64,000 nucleotides of DNA, from assembly GCA_010094025.1 (NCBI GenBank), contig ML991774.1:250821-314820 (forward strand). Reading direction: 5' to 3'. The notes beneath the pieces were generated by a model. That model ran no database searches and was not told the origin of the DNA. It saw only the letters and a list, made by a program, of their open reading frames with translations. Of this stretch, positions 33,152 to 43,962 are shown one piece after another. The translations under genes were made by a program, and so were the position numbers. Positions within the stretch are counted from its first letter, which is position 1. Each line of letters opens with the position of its first letter. This DNA comes from Viridothelium virens (Eukaryota > Ascomycota > Dothideomycetes > Trypetheliales > Trypetheliaceae).

Positions 33152-34112
33152 TCACTCCCCTCCCCCCTCCCCCCTCAACACCCCCCTCACCCGCTCAATC
33201 CTCCCCACCGCGCGTTCCAACCGATCCAACCTCCCCTTCTTCTCCACCTCCCTTCGTTCCAACACCGCAATCCTCTCCTCCGCACTCCTGACTCGTCCCT
33301 GCAACCCCTCGCGCGCGCTGCGCTCCCGGCCCGCCGCCTCCTCCGCCGCCGCCAGCCGCCCCTCCGTGCCAGACAGCCGCTCCTCGAGCGCCGCCCGGGC
33401 GCGCCGCTCCGTCGAGACCATCTCGTTCGCTTGCTGGAAGAGCTGCGCGGAGAGCTCTTCCAGCTCTGAGTTCGCTTGCGTCACTTTGGACTCGGCGGCT
33501 AGGCGCAGGTCTTTCTCTTGCGCGAGCGCGGTGCGGAGGGTGCGGGGGTCGTCGTTGGAGGCGGAGGCGGAGGCGGAGGCGGCGGGGTTGGTGGGCTGGT
33601 TGAGGGCAGTTACGGAGGGGCCGGTGTTGGAATTGCTGCTGCTGGTAGTGACGATGCTGGCGTTGGCGGCACGGCGGTAGTTGAAGAAGGAGGGGAAGCG
33701 GGTGTGTTGTGGCCGAGATGGGGGATCAGTTTTTGCGTCGGGGTTGGGAGGAGCATTGCCCTCGCTGGAGGACGGCGGTGGTGCGCTGGCATTTTTGGCG
33801 TCTGACTGCGTGGCTTTTTTCAGTCGACGGAGTTCATCGTCGTAGTCGGCGAGTTTATCAACTGAGTAGGTCAGTTTTCGAGTTCTTGGTGGCTAAGGTA
33901 GGGAAGGTCTGGTAACGCAATATACCTGCTTCAGTAGCCTTCAAGGTCAATACTTTTATTTGGCCCTCTAGCTCTTCAATGCGCTTCTGCGCACTCAAAG
34001 GATTCTCATGTAAATGTGGAAGCGCTGTACCACATTGAGGGCAGACAGCGGTGGGAAGGGGTTGCGTCTGGGAGGAGCGGAGGGCGGGCCGAGGTGCCAG
34101 GGCAGCTGCCAT
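33152..34112 (-). CDS. SEC2: Sec2-type Rab guanine nucleotide exchange factor (Sec4/Rab8 GEF domain)
   Basis: Coiled-coil exchange factor that activates the exocytic Rab Sec4 on secretory vesicles. Two exons, 34112-33926 and 33861-33152, give 298 residues; intron 33862-33925 joins LKATEA to VDKLADYDDELRRLKK. The GEF signature of the Sec2p domain is SELEELSAQLFQQANEMVST and continues ERRARAALEERL. Heptad-like coiled coil runs to the C-terminus. The N-terminus has a CPQCGTALPHLH motif, a possible small zinc site, and the middle is a Ser/Ala-rich linker with an (AS)n run from a GGAGGC microsatellite. The protein is much shorter than yeast Sec2 (759 residues) and lacks its Ypt32-binding and exocyst-binding tail. 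The exon 2 DNA is extremely GC-rich. Confidence 0.85.
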
Positions 34113-35384
34113 AGAGCGGGAGTTTAGTGTAGATCTCTACTAAGAGGTTCAAGCGAGAGGCGGGCTACCGGGTAAAGCGGATAGGCATCGGTGGTGGTTG
34201 AGTTGATTAGTTATTGCGAAACGTGTGGTATGACGGCTTGGCCATGGCGAAATGTCAGGGTCCAGTCGGCGGAGAGCATCGCCATCCGCCTTTACACAAC
34301 CACGTCCAATCCCTCCAGTATCCAGCCGGCCTCGTCTTGTCACGACAACATCTTGCACGGTCAATCATCGGCCGCAATTCGAGAGAATAGGAGCATGGGC
34401 CGCCACGAATGAGCCGCAAAGGGCGGCAAGCAGTGCGTCCCTGATTGCCATGTCAGTGATATAGGTGCAATTGGGAAGCCGGACCGACATGATCGAGCAT
34501 CGACAATGCCTTCGGTCAAGCAAGGACTGCCGATTCGTCGCTTAGCAGAGTTTAGGAGAGATTAGCAGCGCTTAGGTGGAGAGCCGGTGCGGGGTCCTGC
34601 AGACAATCGGTCGATGGATGGGTGGCGAAGAATGGGATTTTTCACGAAATGCCATGTTGAAATTTCCATCTTCTGCATGGGCCCCGCTTTCCTGCACGGC
34701 ATTGCAGCGGAAACTGGATGGATCTGTACAAGTCTACTCCCGCTTCCATGTGAGCTTATGCTTCTTGCCCTTGCACCCCTTACCTTCGTCGGAGCGTCAG
34801 TCCGGCGCCGCGGTAGTTCGATCTGGCGTGTCTAGATCACCGCCCAGATCTTCCTTCTTAGGAGATTTTCCTGACTTTGTGCTCCACCTTAAACGTTGAG
34901 GCTGTGTGGCCAGGGCGGAAACCGCGAACTTTCTCACCTTTCTTTCCACCTACCCATGTGCTCTCCCCATCCCTAGCCCATTGATCCTATATCTAAAGCC
35001 TTCCCTTCGCATTGACCTAAATGATTGCCCGCCATATTGTCGTCAGAGGCACATCACTTGGCATCACGCTCCACGTCTCCACCACCTTACCTCGCCTTCG
35101 CGTCGAGATATCCCGTGGCATTCGCCACATCTAGAAGTCCAGAGCTCCACTTCTTTCACGCCTTTAGCCCCTGTCTACTTCAGCGGAGGTAAAGCGCGTG
35201 TGCATGCTTCATTGAACGGGCAGTTTCCTGCTGGCGCGCGTTTTCGGTTCGTTGTTTACCTATGACACAACGGACTGTATTGCTAACTACGGCACAGGAT
35301 TTTCCACGATAGTCAATCTCCATTGCTTCGTCGCATCGCACAGAGCATAACACTGCCTAGAGACAATAACTGCAAGATTTTCGA
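34113..35384. promoter_or_regulatory. Long divergent upstream region, SEC2 / bZIP gene
   Basis: 1.27 kb with several small upstream frames on the plus strand (for example 34576-34899 and 34906-35265) before the bZIP ATG. A long leader with upstream ORFs is common for fungal stress bZIP genes, but the transcription start cannot be seen. I find no clear palindromic CRE (TGACGTCA). Confidence 0.4.
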
Positions 35385-36515
35385 ATGGAATCCTTTGATC
35401 AACTGTTCGATCTGGGCGAGTATCCGGGAGGCGATGTTTCAACTGTCCTCACACCTCCATCGGTCCCAGCTGCAAACGAGCGGTCCAGCGATCTCTTATC
35501 GTTTGATATTACAACCGCCGGGAATTCCAATTCATTAGATTCCAAAAGCATGTTGTCCAAAATAGATACTACTATCGAGCCTTCGCGTACTGAGATGAAC
35601 GCATATGGGCCCAAGGTAATCACGAGTTTCTTACCGAGCGCCCGCCACTACCACGGGCAATTCACCCCTCCCGATGACACGCCAGACTTCAAGCCTGTCA
35701 ACGAAACAAACGGCATCCCCGCACTTCCACAGATGAGCGACAATGCCCACAACGACAGCCCGCTATCAGACGCTGCAAACATAGGCGATAAACGCACTGA
35801 CCCCGAACCCATCCCCAACGCTATCGAGTCCAACTCCAACTCCGGCTCCAAGCGCCGCAAACGCAGTGGTCGCAAACCCTCTACCAATAATACCACCAGC
35901 GCCGCCGGCGATGGCGATAGCAACAACCCCACTTTCAACTCCTCCGACCCCCACGCCAATCCCGAAGAACAAGTGAAGCGCGAAAAATTCCTCGAGCGCA
36001 ACCGCGTGGCAGCCTCCAAATGCCGACAGCGCAAGAAGGACTGGATGAGCGGACTAGAAATACGCGCACGCGACCTACAGTCCCAGCGCGCCACCCTCTC
36101 AGCCTACGCCGCCTCCCTCCGCGACGAAGTGCTCTATCTCAAGGACCAGATGCTGCGCCACCAGGGGTGCGGCTGCACCAAGATTCGCGAGTACCTGAAC
36201 GACCAGGCGGAGATGGTGAGTCCGTCGGGGAACCTACAGAGTCTAGTGGATGGAGTGGCTGCGATGGAAAGCAGACCGATGGAGAGATACGACTCCGGGA
36301 GTGGAAGAGACGTGAAATACTGGCCGGGTTCGTCGTCGACGACGGGCTCGAGAGACGGTGAGGAGGGGGGAGGAGGTGGTGGAGGAGGAGGTGGACGAGG
36401 GGCGTTTGGCGGCCTGGAGGCGCCGATGCTGCCGGCGAAGACGGACCAGGGATTCCAGTCGATGTTGATGTCGACGATGCCGCAGGGCTTCCAAGGACAG
36501 GGGTATCCTGGATGA
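35385..36515 (+). CDS. bZIP transcription factor of the ATF/CREB type
   Basis: Sequence-specific nuclear regulator, probably of stress or conidial genes as for Atf1/AtfA/AtfB relatives. Single exon, 376 residues. The bZIP spans about residues 195-262: basic region KREKFLERNRVAASKCRQRK, then a leucine zipper continuing LRDEVLYLKDQMLRHQGCGC. The CGCTKIREYL motif right after the zipper is typical of fungal ATF-class factors. A putative nuclear-localisation run SKRRKRSGRKPS lies near residue 155. The N-terminal half is acidic/Ser-rich with a possible motif HYHGQFTPPDD. The C-terminus has a stretch of ten glycines encoded by a G-rich tract. There is no visible osmotic (HRA/HRR-type) region that I can name with confidence, so the exact subfamily is open. 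Confidence 0.9.
   Translation: MESFDQLFDLGEYPGGDVSTVLTPPSVPAANERSSDLLSFDITTAGNSNSLDSKSMLSKIDTTIEPSRTEMNAYGPKVITSFLPSARHYHGQFTPPDDTPDFKPVNETNGIPALPQMSDNAHNDSPLSDAANIGDKRTDPEPIPNAIESNSNSGSKRRKRSGRKPSTNNTTSAAGDGDSNNPTFNSSDPHANPEEQVKREKFLERNRVAASKCRQRKKDWMSGLEIRARDLQSQRATLSAYAASLRDEVLYLKDQMLRHQGCGCTKIREYLNDQAEMVSPSGNLQSLVDGVAAMESRPMERYDSGSGRDVKYWPGSSSTTGSRDGEEGGGGGGGGGGRGAFGGLEAPMLPAKTDQGFQSMLMSTMPQGFQGQGYPG
36358..36413 (+). repeat. G-rich tract in the bZIP coding sequence
   Basis: A run of GGA/GGT codons coding Gly(10)-Arg-Gly. Several G-tracts of three or more occur on the coding strand, so it could form a G-quadruplex and vary in length. Confidence 0.55.
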
Positions 36516-37115
36516 GGTGATGCGATTAGTCAAAGGAGAGATTTCCGATGAGCGAATCACCCGTGGATCACTAGGGTGGAAGGTGAAAAATCGGAGCTGT
36601 CGGTGGGGCACACGCATCTACTTGCTAAGCAGCGTCCCGGCATTTCCTATCTCAACCTTCCTTTCCCTGTTGTGGATCTGCGAAAAGTTTTATGGCTGGC
36701 ATGGTGTTGGACGACGTTCGCTTGATGAAAACCATGAGAACTGGGGTTGCCTGCAGAACGCGTGCAGGCTGGGGGCTTTTCTAGCCTTTGCATTGATTTT
36801 GCCATGATGATGACCTTTAGCAGAATACCCAATGTACGATACGTTATGTAACGAAGAACAAGATGAGAGCAATAATTTTCGAGTTTCGATACCTTCGAGC
36901 CTTGCCCAATTCGTGATAACGGCTTTGAATACAGAGCCATGAATGTGACTTGATACCTTTGCATGCTAGATGGATGCGCCAGTGGGACATATACACAGGT
37001 ATTTACAAACACTCCTCGCTCAGCTATACAACAACCAAGCGCCGAGATAACGCTCATGCTAAATTGCTTGCCTCCCATCACATTACTTGCGAGACCAGCA
37101 AAGGACCAACGTAGC
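36516..37115. other. Intergenic, convergent 3' ends
   Basis: 600 bp between the bZIP and SEN54 stops. A 144-codon minus-strand frame at 36647-37081 has no recognisable feature and is not called. Confidence 0.45.
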
Positions 37116-38548
37116 TCAGGCCGATGAGCTCCCCTCTCCTCTCCCTCCCCGTCGTTGTCCTCCCTTCTTCAACCCCTTACCTGACCCCTTCTTTCTTTCA
37201 TAAATCCTCTCACACCCAAACCCAGCATCCGCTACCCGCATATAGCTGACTACACCCTGATCCACGATCGCAAGCAGCACATTCCGGTACCCGTGCTTCA
37301 GCTTCTGATAAAGCTGTGCGTCCTGCCGTGGTGGGCTGGGAGGTGTTGAGGCGAGCAATGCGCTTAGTTGCGCAAGGGTAGGGAGAGCCGTCTCTCGTGC
37401 GGAGACGACAGCAATGCGGAAATCAGGAGGACCTGGTGCGGACTTCCGAAAACCAGGCGATGCTTTGTAGACGTGATAGAAAACTTTAAAAGGGGCCTCG
37501 GGTTGAGGGGATCCCCGTGGAGTGTCGGAGGGAGGGCCGTGGGGTCCGTGAAAAGGAATGAGATGGAGCATGCGATAAATATGAGCTAAGAAAAAGTTAG
37601 AGGCATGAGGGGGTGACCAGGGGGAGGGAGGGATGGCTTGATTTGAGATTTTGTTTTACCGTAACTGCGGTAGAGACCAGGTCTCACTAAAGGCCCAAAT
37701 GCCGTGTTGGGAGGAGGATCTGAGTGGGTGTAGATCAGATCGAGTCTCGACCAAAGCCCGCGGAAAAAGTCGAAGCCACTTGGAGGACCTGGCCCAGATA
37801 TTCGGTTACCTCCCGAATCAATTGTGGGGTGTGGCTCATTGTCGACATCAGTCCCTGCACGAAAGACCGTATAGCCAGCTCTCTTCAGTCCCGAATACAC
37901 AAGGTACTGTTCTAGCGTCGGCGGAGACGGTCCCATGCCCGCGAAAGCTGCATAAGCTCCTTGCAGACTCATCGGGATACCTTCAGTTTCTTCAGAGCCG
38001 TGTCGTCCATAGTCGTCATTCCGTCCCAACTCCACGGGCCACCGCACATCCAGACTGCCCCTTTCAAGTAGGTACAACGTCTCTTCGGGAAGCAACCACA
38101 AACGATTTGCTTTACCAGGACCGCCCTTCCTAACACTCCCCATTGTCAATTGGAATGTACCTGTTGGCTTGTCGATATAGCTGCCGCCACCGTCTACATC
38201 ATAATGGGCGATTTGATGAGACTTTGGATAATGAGTACGAAGAACCGAGATTGCGGTGTGCATAGCAACGCGAGAGGCCGCAAGGATCTCTGCTTGAAGG
38301 TTTGTAGCATGGGGCTCGAAATCTTTCTCTCCGCGCTTCGGAATTTTAGGTGAGGTGTTGGCATCATGACGGCTGGAGCTTTAATCAGTTTTGACATCAA
38401 AAAAACTTGTGCGTTCGAAGTTACAAAGAGCTTAAAAGTCTCACGATAGGGAATTGAGAAAGCGAAAATCTTGCGTCTCATCAGAGAGATCGATATCGAC
38501 AGCGCTGAGCTCAGGTACCTGAGGCGCATCCTCGTCGATGTCAGCCAT
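37116..38548 (-). CDS. SEN54: tRNA-splicing endonuclease subunit Sen54
   Basis: Structural subunit of the Sen2-Sen15-Sen34-Sen54 complex that cuts introns from pre-tRNA. Three exons (38548-38445, 38378-37660, 37585-37116) give 430 residues. The N-terminus MADIDEDAPQVPELSAVDID leads into LSDETQDFRFLNSLS; after the first intron comes IPKRGEKDFEPH, a block of fungal Sen54. The Sen54_N domain includes LWLLPEETLYLLERGSLDV and GIPMSLQGAYAAFAG, followed by LEQYLVYSGLKRAGY. The C-terminal part ends in YRNVLLAIVDQGVVSYMRVA, the usual Sen54 endonuclease-like fold without catalytic triad. The last 25 residues are Lys/Gly-rich (KKGSGKGLKKGGQRRGG) and may bind RNA. Intron ends: 38379-38444 and 37586-37659. 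Confidence 0.92.
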
Positions 38549-38992
38549 GGCAGGATTGGATGCGACAGGTTCTGAACATCTAGTTCCGAGAGACACTATT
38601 TAGGTGAGTCTCGGGAACGTCATTTAAGAAATATTCCCGCCCACCTGGATCTCGGGGAGGGCTCCGAGGCGGGGGCGGGGCGGCACCGTCGGGTGATCGG
38701 TGCATCGGGGTCAGTCCGCTTCGCCGATCGCCATCACGTCGAATTCGGAAAATCACGGAACTCCTGTCATCTGCTCGATCCGTTTTGATATAATTTCGAG
38801 ATACCTTGTAACAATCGTCTGCAAAATTAGGGAGCTAGGACACGCCTCGCAGCAAAAGTTTAGCATACTGCTACGGAAAGCACCTCCACTGGGTGAGCCT
38901 AGAATTCAATCAGTTGACTTCTCAGGGCTACAAATTTCCCATACCAGCCCTTAAATGCGAAACCTTCAACCTAACTTCGATCAACGAAGATA
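38549..38992. other. Divergent intergenic, SEN54 / small candidate gene
   Basis: 444 bp. GC-rich near 38640-38700, AT-rich after 38780. No further feature is seen. Confidence 0.4.
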
Positions 38993-39334
38993 ATGGAATC
39001 ATTTACAAACGAAGATGTCATCCAAACAGTATGCCCTGCCCCAGTCATGTCATGGTTTGTCCAAAACGCCCCGCTAAAAATTCTCAACTAGCTGCGAGCC
39101 AACCTGCGCATTGCAGCTGCAACTTTTGGCGAGGAAAGCGCCCATTTTCAGGAACTGAGAGAGATGGTCCATGAGCATCTCCGTCAGATAAATCAGGCCC
39201 CTGCACCACGTCCTTCAAATCTAGCCTCGATGTCGTCCTCGCCACTCAACGCAAGTTCAATTCCAAGTAGGCCTGGCAACGCAGGGGCGCATGCTTTCAA
39301 GAATCTTGTTTTCCGGCCAAAGCCTTCTTCTTGA
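38993..39334 (+). CDS. Candidate small two-exon gene, function unknown
   Basis: Built from a splice pair: exon 1 38993-39028 (MESFTNEDVIQT), intron 39029-39091 (GTATGC..CAACTAG), exon 2 39092-39334. The product would be 92 residues. The second exon opens with LRANLRIAAATFGEESAHFQ then ELREMVHEHLRQINQ, a convincing amphipathic helix, followed by a Ser/Pro-rich tail (SSPLNASSIPSRPG) and FKNLVFRPKPSS. No family is recognised and there is no signal or membrane segment. The call rests on frame continuity across a plausible intron and on helix-like composition; it could be chance. It lies between SEN54 (divergent) and the arrestin gene (convergent). Confidence 0.4.
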
Positions 39335-39744
39335 GACCCAAGTGGAGCTTAAATACACAAGATCCAGGAGATTGATAGCCATCCTGGGTGACAACACCCC
39401 GAACCCGTGCGCCAATACCCTGTCGTGCAGGAAGATTGCTCAACCCTCAGAGCGCAGAAGCACTTTGATAAGCATAGAAGGCCGGTCTCGCCATACCGCG
39501 CAGGAGAAGGCCTAGAAAAGTCCAGGGGCTGACCTATTCATATCGCTAATACGATGCAAGATCCTGAAAAAACATGATTTCGTAATGTCGTAGCATCTGA
39601 GGCGCAAAGCGGAAGGCTGGAAAACTTCTCAAAGGATAGCGTCGCTTGCTGTGCACGCCTTTTGGTCAGCTATCGGACCAGATCCGAATGCGTCTCGATT
39701 GACTCCTTGGAAGCTTTGTTCATAATAATCGGCTGCGGGTCCAT
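39335..39744. other. Intergenic 0.4 kb
   Basis: Convergent region before the arrestin stop. Nothing recognisable is seen. Confidence 0.4.
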
Positions 39745-41082
39745 TCAATCAATTAGAGGCTTTCGGTGTCCGCCGACGACCGCCATTCCAAGCTTTTCGA
39801 GCCCATGTGGATCACTCGCTCGGGTGATTGAGCTTGCGGGAAGCATTGGATTGTCAGGAGAGACTTGAGCAGCGTCTTTCGCCGCCTGCTCGATAGCTTC
39901 CATTTCCTCTTTGCAGCCGGCGTGATCAAATGGGCAGACAACGATAGGTTGGCGGATCAAGATATCCCTTGCGCTAGACAGTTTCGCCTAGATGATAGTC
40001 AGTTTAGAGCTTCAAATAGATATATAGCTTCATTTTGAAATTCGATGCGTACTTTGACGGTGAGGTAAAACTCGATCTTGTATAATGTACCCGTCGTCGT
40101 GAAACTGCTCAAAGCGTAGGTAGGAAATTCCTTCTTTCCTCTTGGTACAATGCCCTCATTGTCCCTCAAGTCTTTCGCTGGAAAGATTAATCCCAGATTG
40201 GTGAAATATCCGGCTACGGGTAATTTAACCCCTACCGACTGCGACTGTTTGGCCAGCGTCTTGACTTTTGTAGTAGGCTCGTCTCCTTCATGGTTGTATG
40301 TGATTTCTTCCTCGATACCCACCGTAATCTGCTGAATGGTAACTTTCCGTGCTTTTGATAACCAATCCGGATTGGGCGATAGCTTGATATACACACTCAC
40401 TGGATCCAGAGGACCGTAGGACCATCTGGGAACGGAGATGCCAAGCGTGACAATGTGGTCCGTTACTCCCTCTGCTGATTCGGGCCGATTGTACATTCCA
40501 AACGTCGAAAGGGTATCATACCGCGATATTGGTACTGGGAAAGCGTATTTTCTCTGATCTTGATGGCCTTGCTGTACTGTAACTACAAGCTCATAGAATG
40601 TCTCGGCGGTTCGACTCCCTAGCTGTAGACTTGCCGGCGGTACCCTTCTTGCCACTTCCTCACCCCCTCGGCCATACGGGATAAAGATGACGAACGGTAG
40701 ATCCATAGACAGTACGCTTTCATGCTCTCTGCCTCCTGGACATCGAAACAGTAACATCTCTTTGCCAACAATGTCTGTGATTTCTTTCCTTGGGGCCGCT
40801 AAATGCTTCTTCGCCATTGAATCTGCAGCCGGATGTATCGATTCACGTCGTTGAAGGGCTATCGTGACAAGGGAGACCTGAACAGGTGCAGAGTAGCCGA
40901 CCAGAGGGCGGATCTCGACTTTGCCTTCGATTCGAGGCTATTGAGTAGTCAGTCCGTATTACTTTTCATATCAAAGCATTCTGGTAACCAAAGCGTGCAC
41001 ATACCAAAGTCGCCGATATGCCTGGGTAGCCCACCAGGAAGTTGCTATTTGGGGGTCCAGAGACCCGCACAAATGCGGTCAT
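39745..41082 (-). CDS. Arrestin-fold protein, Ldb19/Art1-like N domain
   Basis: Probably an arrestin-related trafficking adaptor. Three exons (41082-41005, 40937-40053, 39987-39745) give 401 residues; introns 40938-41004 and 39988-40052. It opens MTAFVRVSGPPNSNFLVGYP followed by IEGKVEIRPLVGYSAPVQVS, then VSLVTIALQRRESIHP. Conserved blocks follow: DIVGKEMLLFRCPGG, LSMDLPFVIFIPYGRGGEE, RRVPPASLQLGSRTAETFYE and YDTLSTFGMYNRPESAEGV. The C domain has LGISVPRWSYGPLDPVSVYI and IGIEEEI-like VGIEEEITYNHEGDEP; the last exon has DILIRQPIVVCPFDH. Unlike the arrestin at 4.4-6.9 kb it has no PPxY motif, so ligase recruitment would need a partner. The Ldb19 (Art1) assignment is from memory of the domain; general arrestin fold is surer. 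Confidence 0.84.
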
Positions 41083-41890
41083 CTTCGAGTCCTAGGCGGT
41101 CTTCTCTGCGGTGTCGGGGACATCTGCTCCTGCGACGCGACCAGCACCCTTTGGTCCGTACAATGCCTTCCCCAGTGCGACAGGTCCCAAGTCGATGAAT
41201 TGATTTTACAGACCGGTCTGACACTTCAGATCTGCGATAGTGCCAGTCGCGTCGACTGCGCAAGCCCGACCGAGCTAGCAGCCAGGGGTTGGGGTCGATT
41301 AGACTGATCGGCCTCGAGCTAAGGTGGGGAGTTGGAGAGGTTGTATGCAAGCTGAGAGTGGATGATAGGACGGCGCGACTTGGAATAATGCGCGAGAATG
41401 GATACTGCTTTTTGGAGCTATGGCGCATAAAGAGTAGGAGGTGTGGAAGCGGTACGTAGAGTTAGTAGTGTCGAACGCTTAGGTTCCATTTCGGTTGGTA
41501 GGCCTTGAGGCTGAAGATGATGATGGATGCTGATAGCTCCACCACTCCGCTGTCCGCCGCCCGCTAGGCCTACTCTACAACAATTCTGATTATCACAATC
41601 ACAATCACTCCTCCCCGCAGAAATATTTGCAGTCTATACCTCGATTGATCCGAAGCAGGTGGGCACCGTACAATGCTGATACAGGTGAACTGCGTGAGAG
41701 TCGTTGCTCACAGGTACACGGTCAACGCTCGTTACGAATTCCACGCGATCATTCACTAGCGTGCTGCACTACTTAGGTATACATTCACGCGCAGCAGCCC
41801 CTTCGTACTTTGTTCATTGCGTACCTTACTGGTCGCCTGAACACATTCTGCTTCACTTCAACGAAGAATCGCGCCTCAGCAAGTAGCGCG
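41083..41890. promoter_or_regulatory. Divergent promoter region, arrestin / cyclophilin
   Basis: 808 bp between opposed starts. No consensus TATA box or known operator is seen. A repeated CACAATCACAATCACT lies near 41595. Confidence 0.4.
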
Positions 41891-42531
41891 ATGTCGGTCA
41901 CGGTAAGAATTACGATCCCTCCGCTCTCTCTTGTCTACCTTGGGAGATAATCGGACACTCAAGTGTACTAATGTGAAGATAGCTCCATACAGATCTCGGA
42001 GACTTGAAAATCGAAGTATTCTGCGAAAGCGTGCCAAAGACAGCTGAGGTCTGTCAACCAACAAGCATGATGCTGTGATCTATGAGTTCCTTCGCTAACG
42101 TTGGGTAGAACTTCTTGGCCCTTTGCGCCTCATCATATTACAATTCTTCCCTATTCCACCGCAATATACCATCGTTCATAGTACAGACTGGCGCTCCCGC
42201 GAAACCCAATCCAGATCCCAAGCGCAACCCAGGTGTCTCAATCTGGGGTACCCAGTTCGAAGATGAGATCAAGCCCGCGCTGAGACACAACGGTCGAGGG
42301 ATTGTGAGCATGGCGAACAAGGGTCCAGATACGAATAATAGCCAGTTTTTCATCTGCTATGCGCCAGCGCCTCATCTAGACGGCAAAAATACCGTATTCG
42401 GCAAGGTCATTGAAGGCGCAGACACAACATTGGATTCACTGGAGCACTTGGAAAACGATGCGAAGGGGAGACCAAAGGACAAAGTCACTATCAAGAGCGT
42501 TACAATACATGCGAATCCACTTGCCGGTTGA
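41891..42531 (+). CDS. Peptidyl-prolyl cis-trans isomerase, cyclophilin of the PPIL3/Cyp10 type
   Basis: Spliceosome-associated cyclophilin type, catalysing proline isomerisation. Three exons (41891-41902, 41983-42048, 42109-42531) give 166 residues, about the 161 of human PPIL3. Exon 1 encodes only MSVT, followed by LHTDLGDLKIEVFCESVPKT. Catalytic-core motifs are NFLALCASSYYNSSLFHRNI with IVQTGAP (Arg and Gln of the active site) and SMANKGPDTNNSQFFICYAP. A short Pro/Lys-rich insertion (KPNPDPKRNPG) replaces the usual Gly-rich loop before VSIWGTQFEDE. HLDGKNTVFGKVIEG is standard. The second intron has a weak donor (GTCTGT). Being next to arrestin rather than other splicing genes, context adds nothing. 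Confidence 0.93.
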
Positions 42532-43962
42532 GGTATTATCTCAACGTTGATTGTGTCCCGCGTCACTTCCCGTTATCATGGCCAGGACGCAGATGGGTCA
42601 GTTTCCGACATTAGAGACTATGTATCAGACTAGGATACCCAGGCGATGCGCCGAAACGTTACCGAGACCTCTGCCATCCGCTTATCTCGGTCCAACATAC
42701 AGGCACAAGCCTTGGGATGCGGGCTCAGTCTCCAAGTGATCAAGCCTGTCACGTCAGAAGCTCATAACTGACCTCAGAACAAGATTTTGAAGAGCATAAG
42801 GACTGACCCGGGGTGTCGAAATCAGTCGTCATACTGTACTTTCCGTCAGCGGTCTACTACCTTCAGTCGCCAACACGATCTGGACAGCCGCGTTGCGCTG
42901 AACACTTAGGTGAAGGAAAGAGGACCCCTTATCCAGGGGCTTCGCAAATGCCGCCCAGAGATACGTGCCTTTCGAACGTCTCACCAATGCGGCAATTGTT
43001 GGCCTGCGAAAATGTTGGGAAACAATTTGTTGTTGGACGTCTGTCCAATGTGACAATGATCATTTTCTAACATTTTCGGAGGCTAATAATTGACGCAATG
43101 GTAAAATGTTTTGAAAGCACCTATCTCTAGGCAGCATTTGCCTTGAAATGAACTTGAATTGGAATATCCAGTTGAGATACCAACTACATGTACCAGAGGC
43201 GATTTTCATTAAGCCGTCCGCAAGATTGTCTTTCCGCCAGCTTTCGGTTTGGCTCAGAAAGGGAGGGCACCGCAAAGGACAAGGGGCGAATCGAAGTGCG
43301 GCAGAGGATTATGGCCTTCCATGTAGGTAGATTCGTTTCAGAAATCAAAGACGGTCTAAGAATTGCCATCACTGTTGATTGAACTTGGGGTAGATCATTC
43401 GACCTATCTAAGATACGCAGTCTTCGTTGACCAAGACAAGTGATACACCAGTCACGCCCACTCGCCTGCGCAATACCTTGACTAGGTCTGCTTCTAGCAG
43501 CAGATTTGGCACATGTAGCGTGTTGAGCCTACTACAAGGGTGTTGCTCAATCTCCCACTCCCTTATCCAAAACCTGGATCAGGTTAAGCATATTGATTCT
43601 TGACACATTTGCTTGATATTTGAATCTGAGATCTATATCGTAAGACATATCCCGATGAACCGTCGGGAACGATACCACTAAGCTCATACCGCGACTCTCT
43701 TAATCTCCCACTGCGTATGGGCTAGGTAGAATGAGCTTACTGTAGAGTAGCATCTTTCCACCCTCCATGGAGACCGGATATCAAGGAGACGATGCTCCTT
43801 AATCAAGCTCAGTACGTAGCGCGAAGTGCACTCGAGATTACGAGCTATTCCCTCCGTGCATGCGTAGCTTGTGGAGAGAAAGGATGATACCGTATGCTCT
43901 ACAAGACATTAGCGTAGAGGATGAATGAGATCCGTCAATTATGAAGACAACCTGGAGGTATG
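42532..43962. other. Gene-free 1.4 kb with an inverted repeat
   Basis: Holds the inverted repeat listed separately (42944-43141). Small frames on both strands overlap the repeat and are not called. The stretch 43400-43950 shows nothing recognisable. Confidence 0.5.
42944..43141. repeat. Imperfect inverted repeat, 79-bp arms, RIP-like divergence
   Basis: Left arm 42944-43022 and right arm 43063-43141 (reverse complement) are both 79 nt and align without gaps over GCAAATG..CGAAAATGTT. They are separated by 40 bp. About 18-20 positions differ, and most are C-to-T or G-to-A when the right arm is compared with the left, as repeat-induced point mutation would leave. No transposase or target-site duplication is visible, so it could be a MITE-like remnant or a duplicated, inverted host segment. 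Confidence 0.7.

Noticed and set aside
36647-37081. 144-codon minus-strand frame between the bZIP gene and SEN54
   Set aside because: Falls in a convergent 3' region with no conserved motif.
42829-43275. Protein-coding reading of the inverted-repeat region
   Set aside because: Frames on opposite strands simply mirror the repeat; neither has an extended open frame beyond it.
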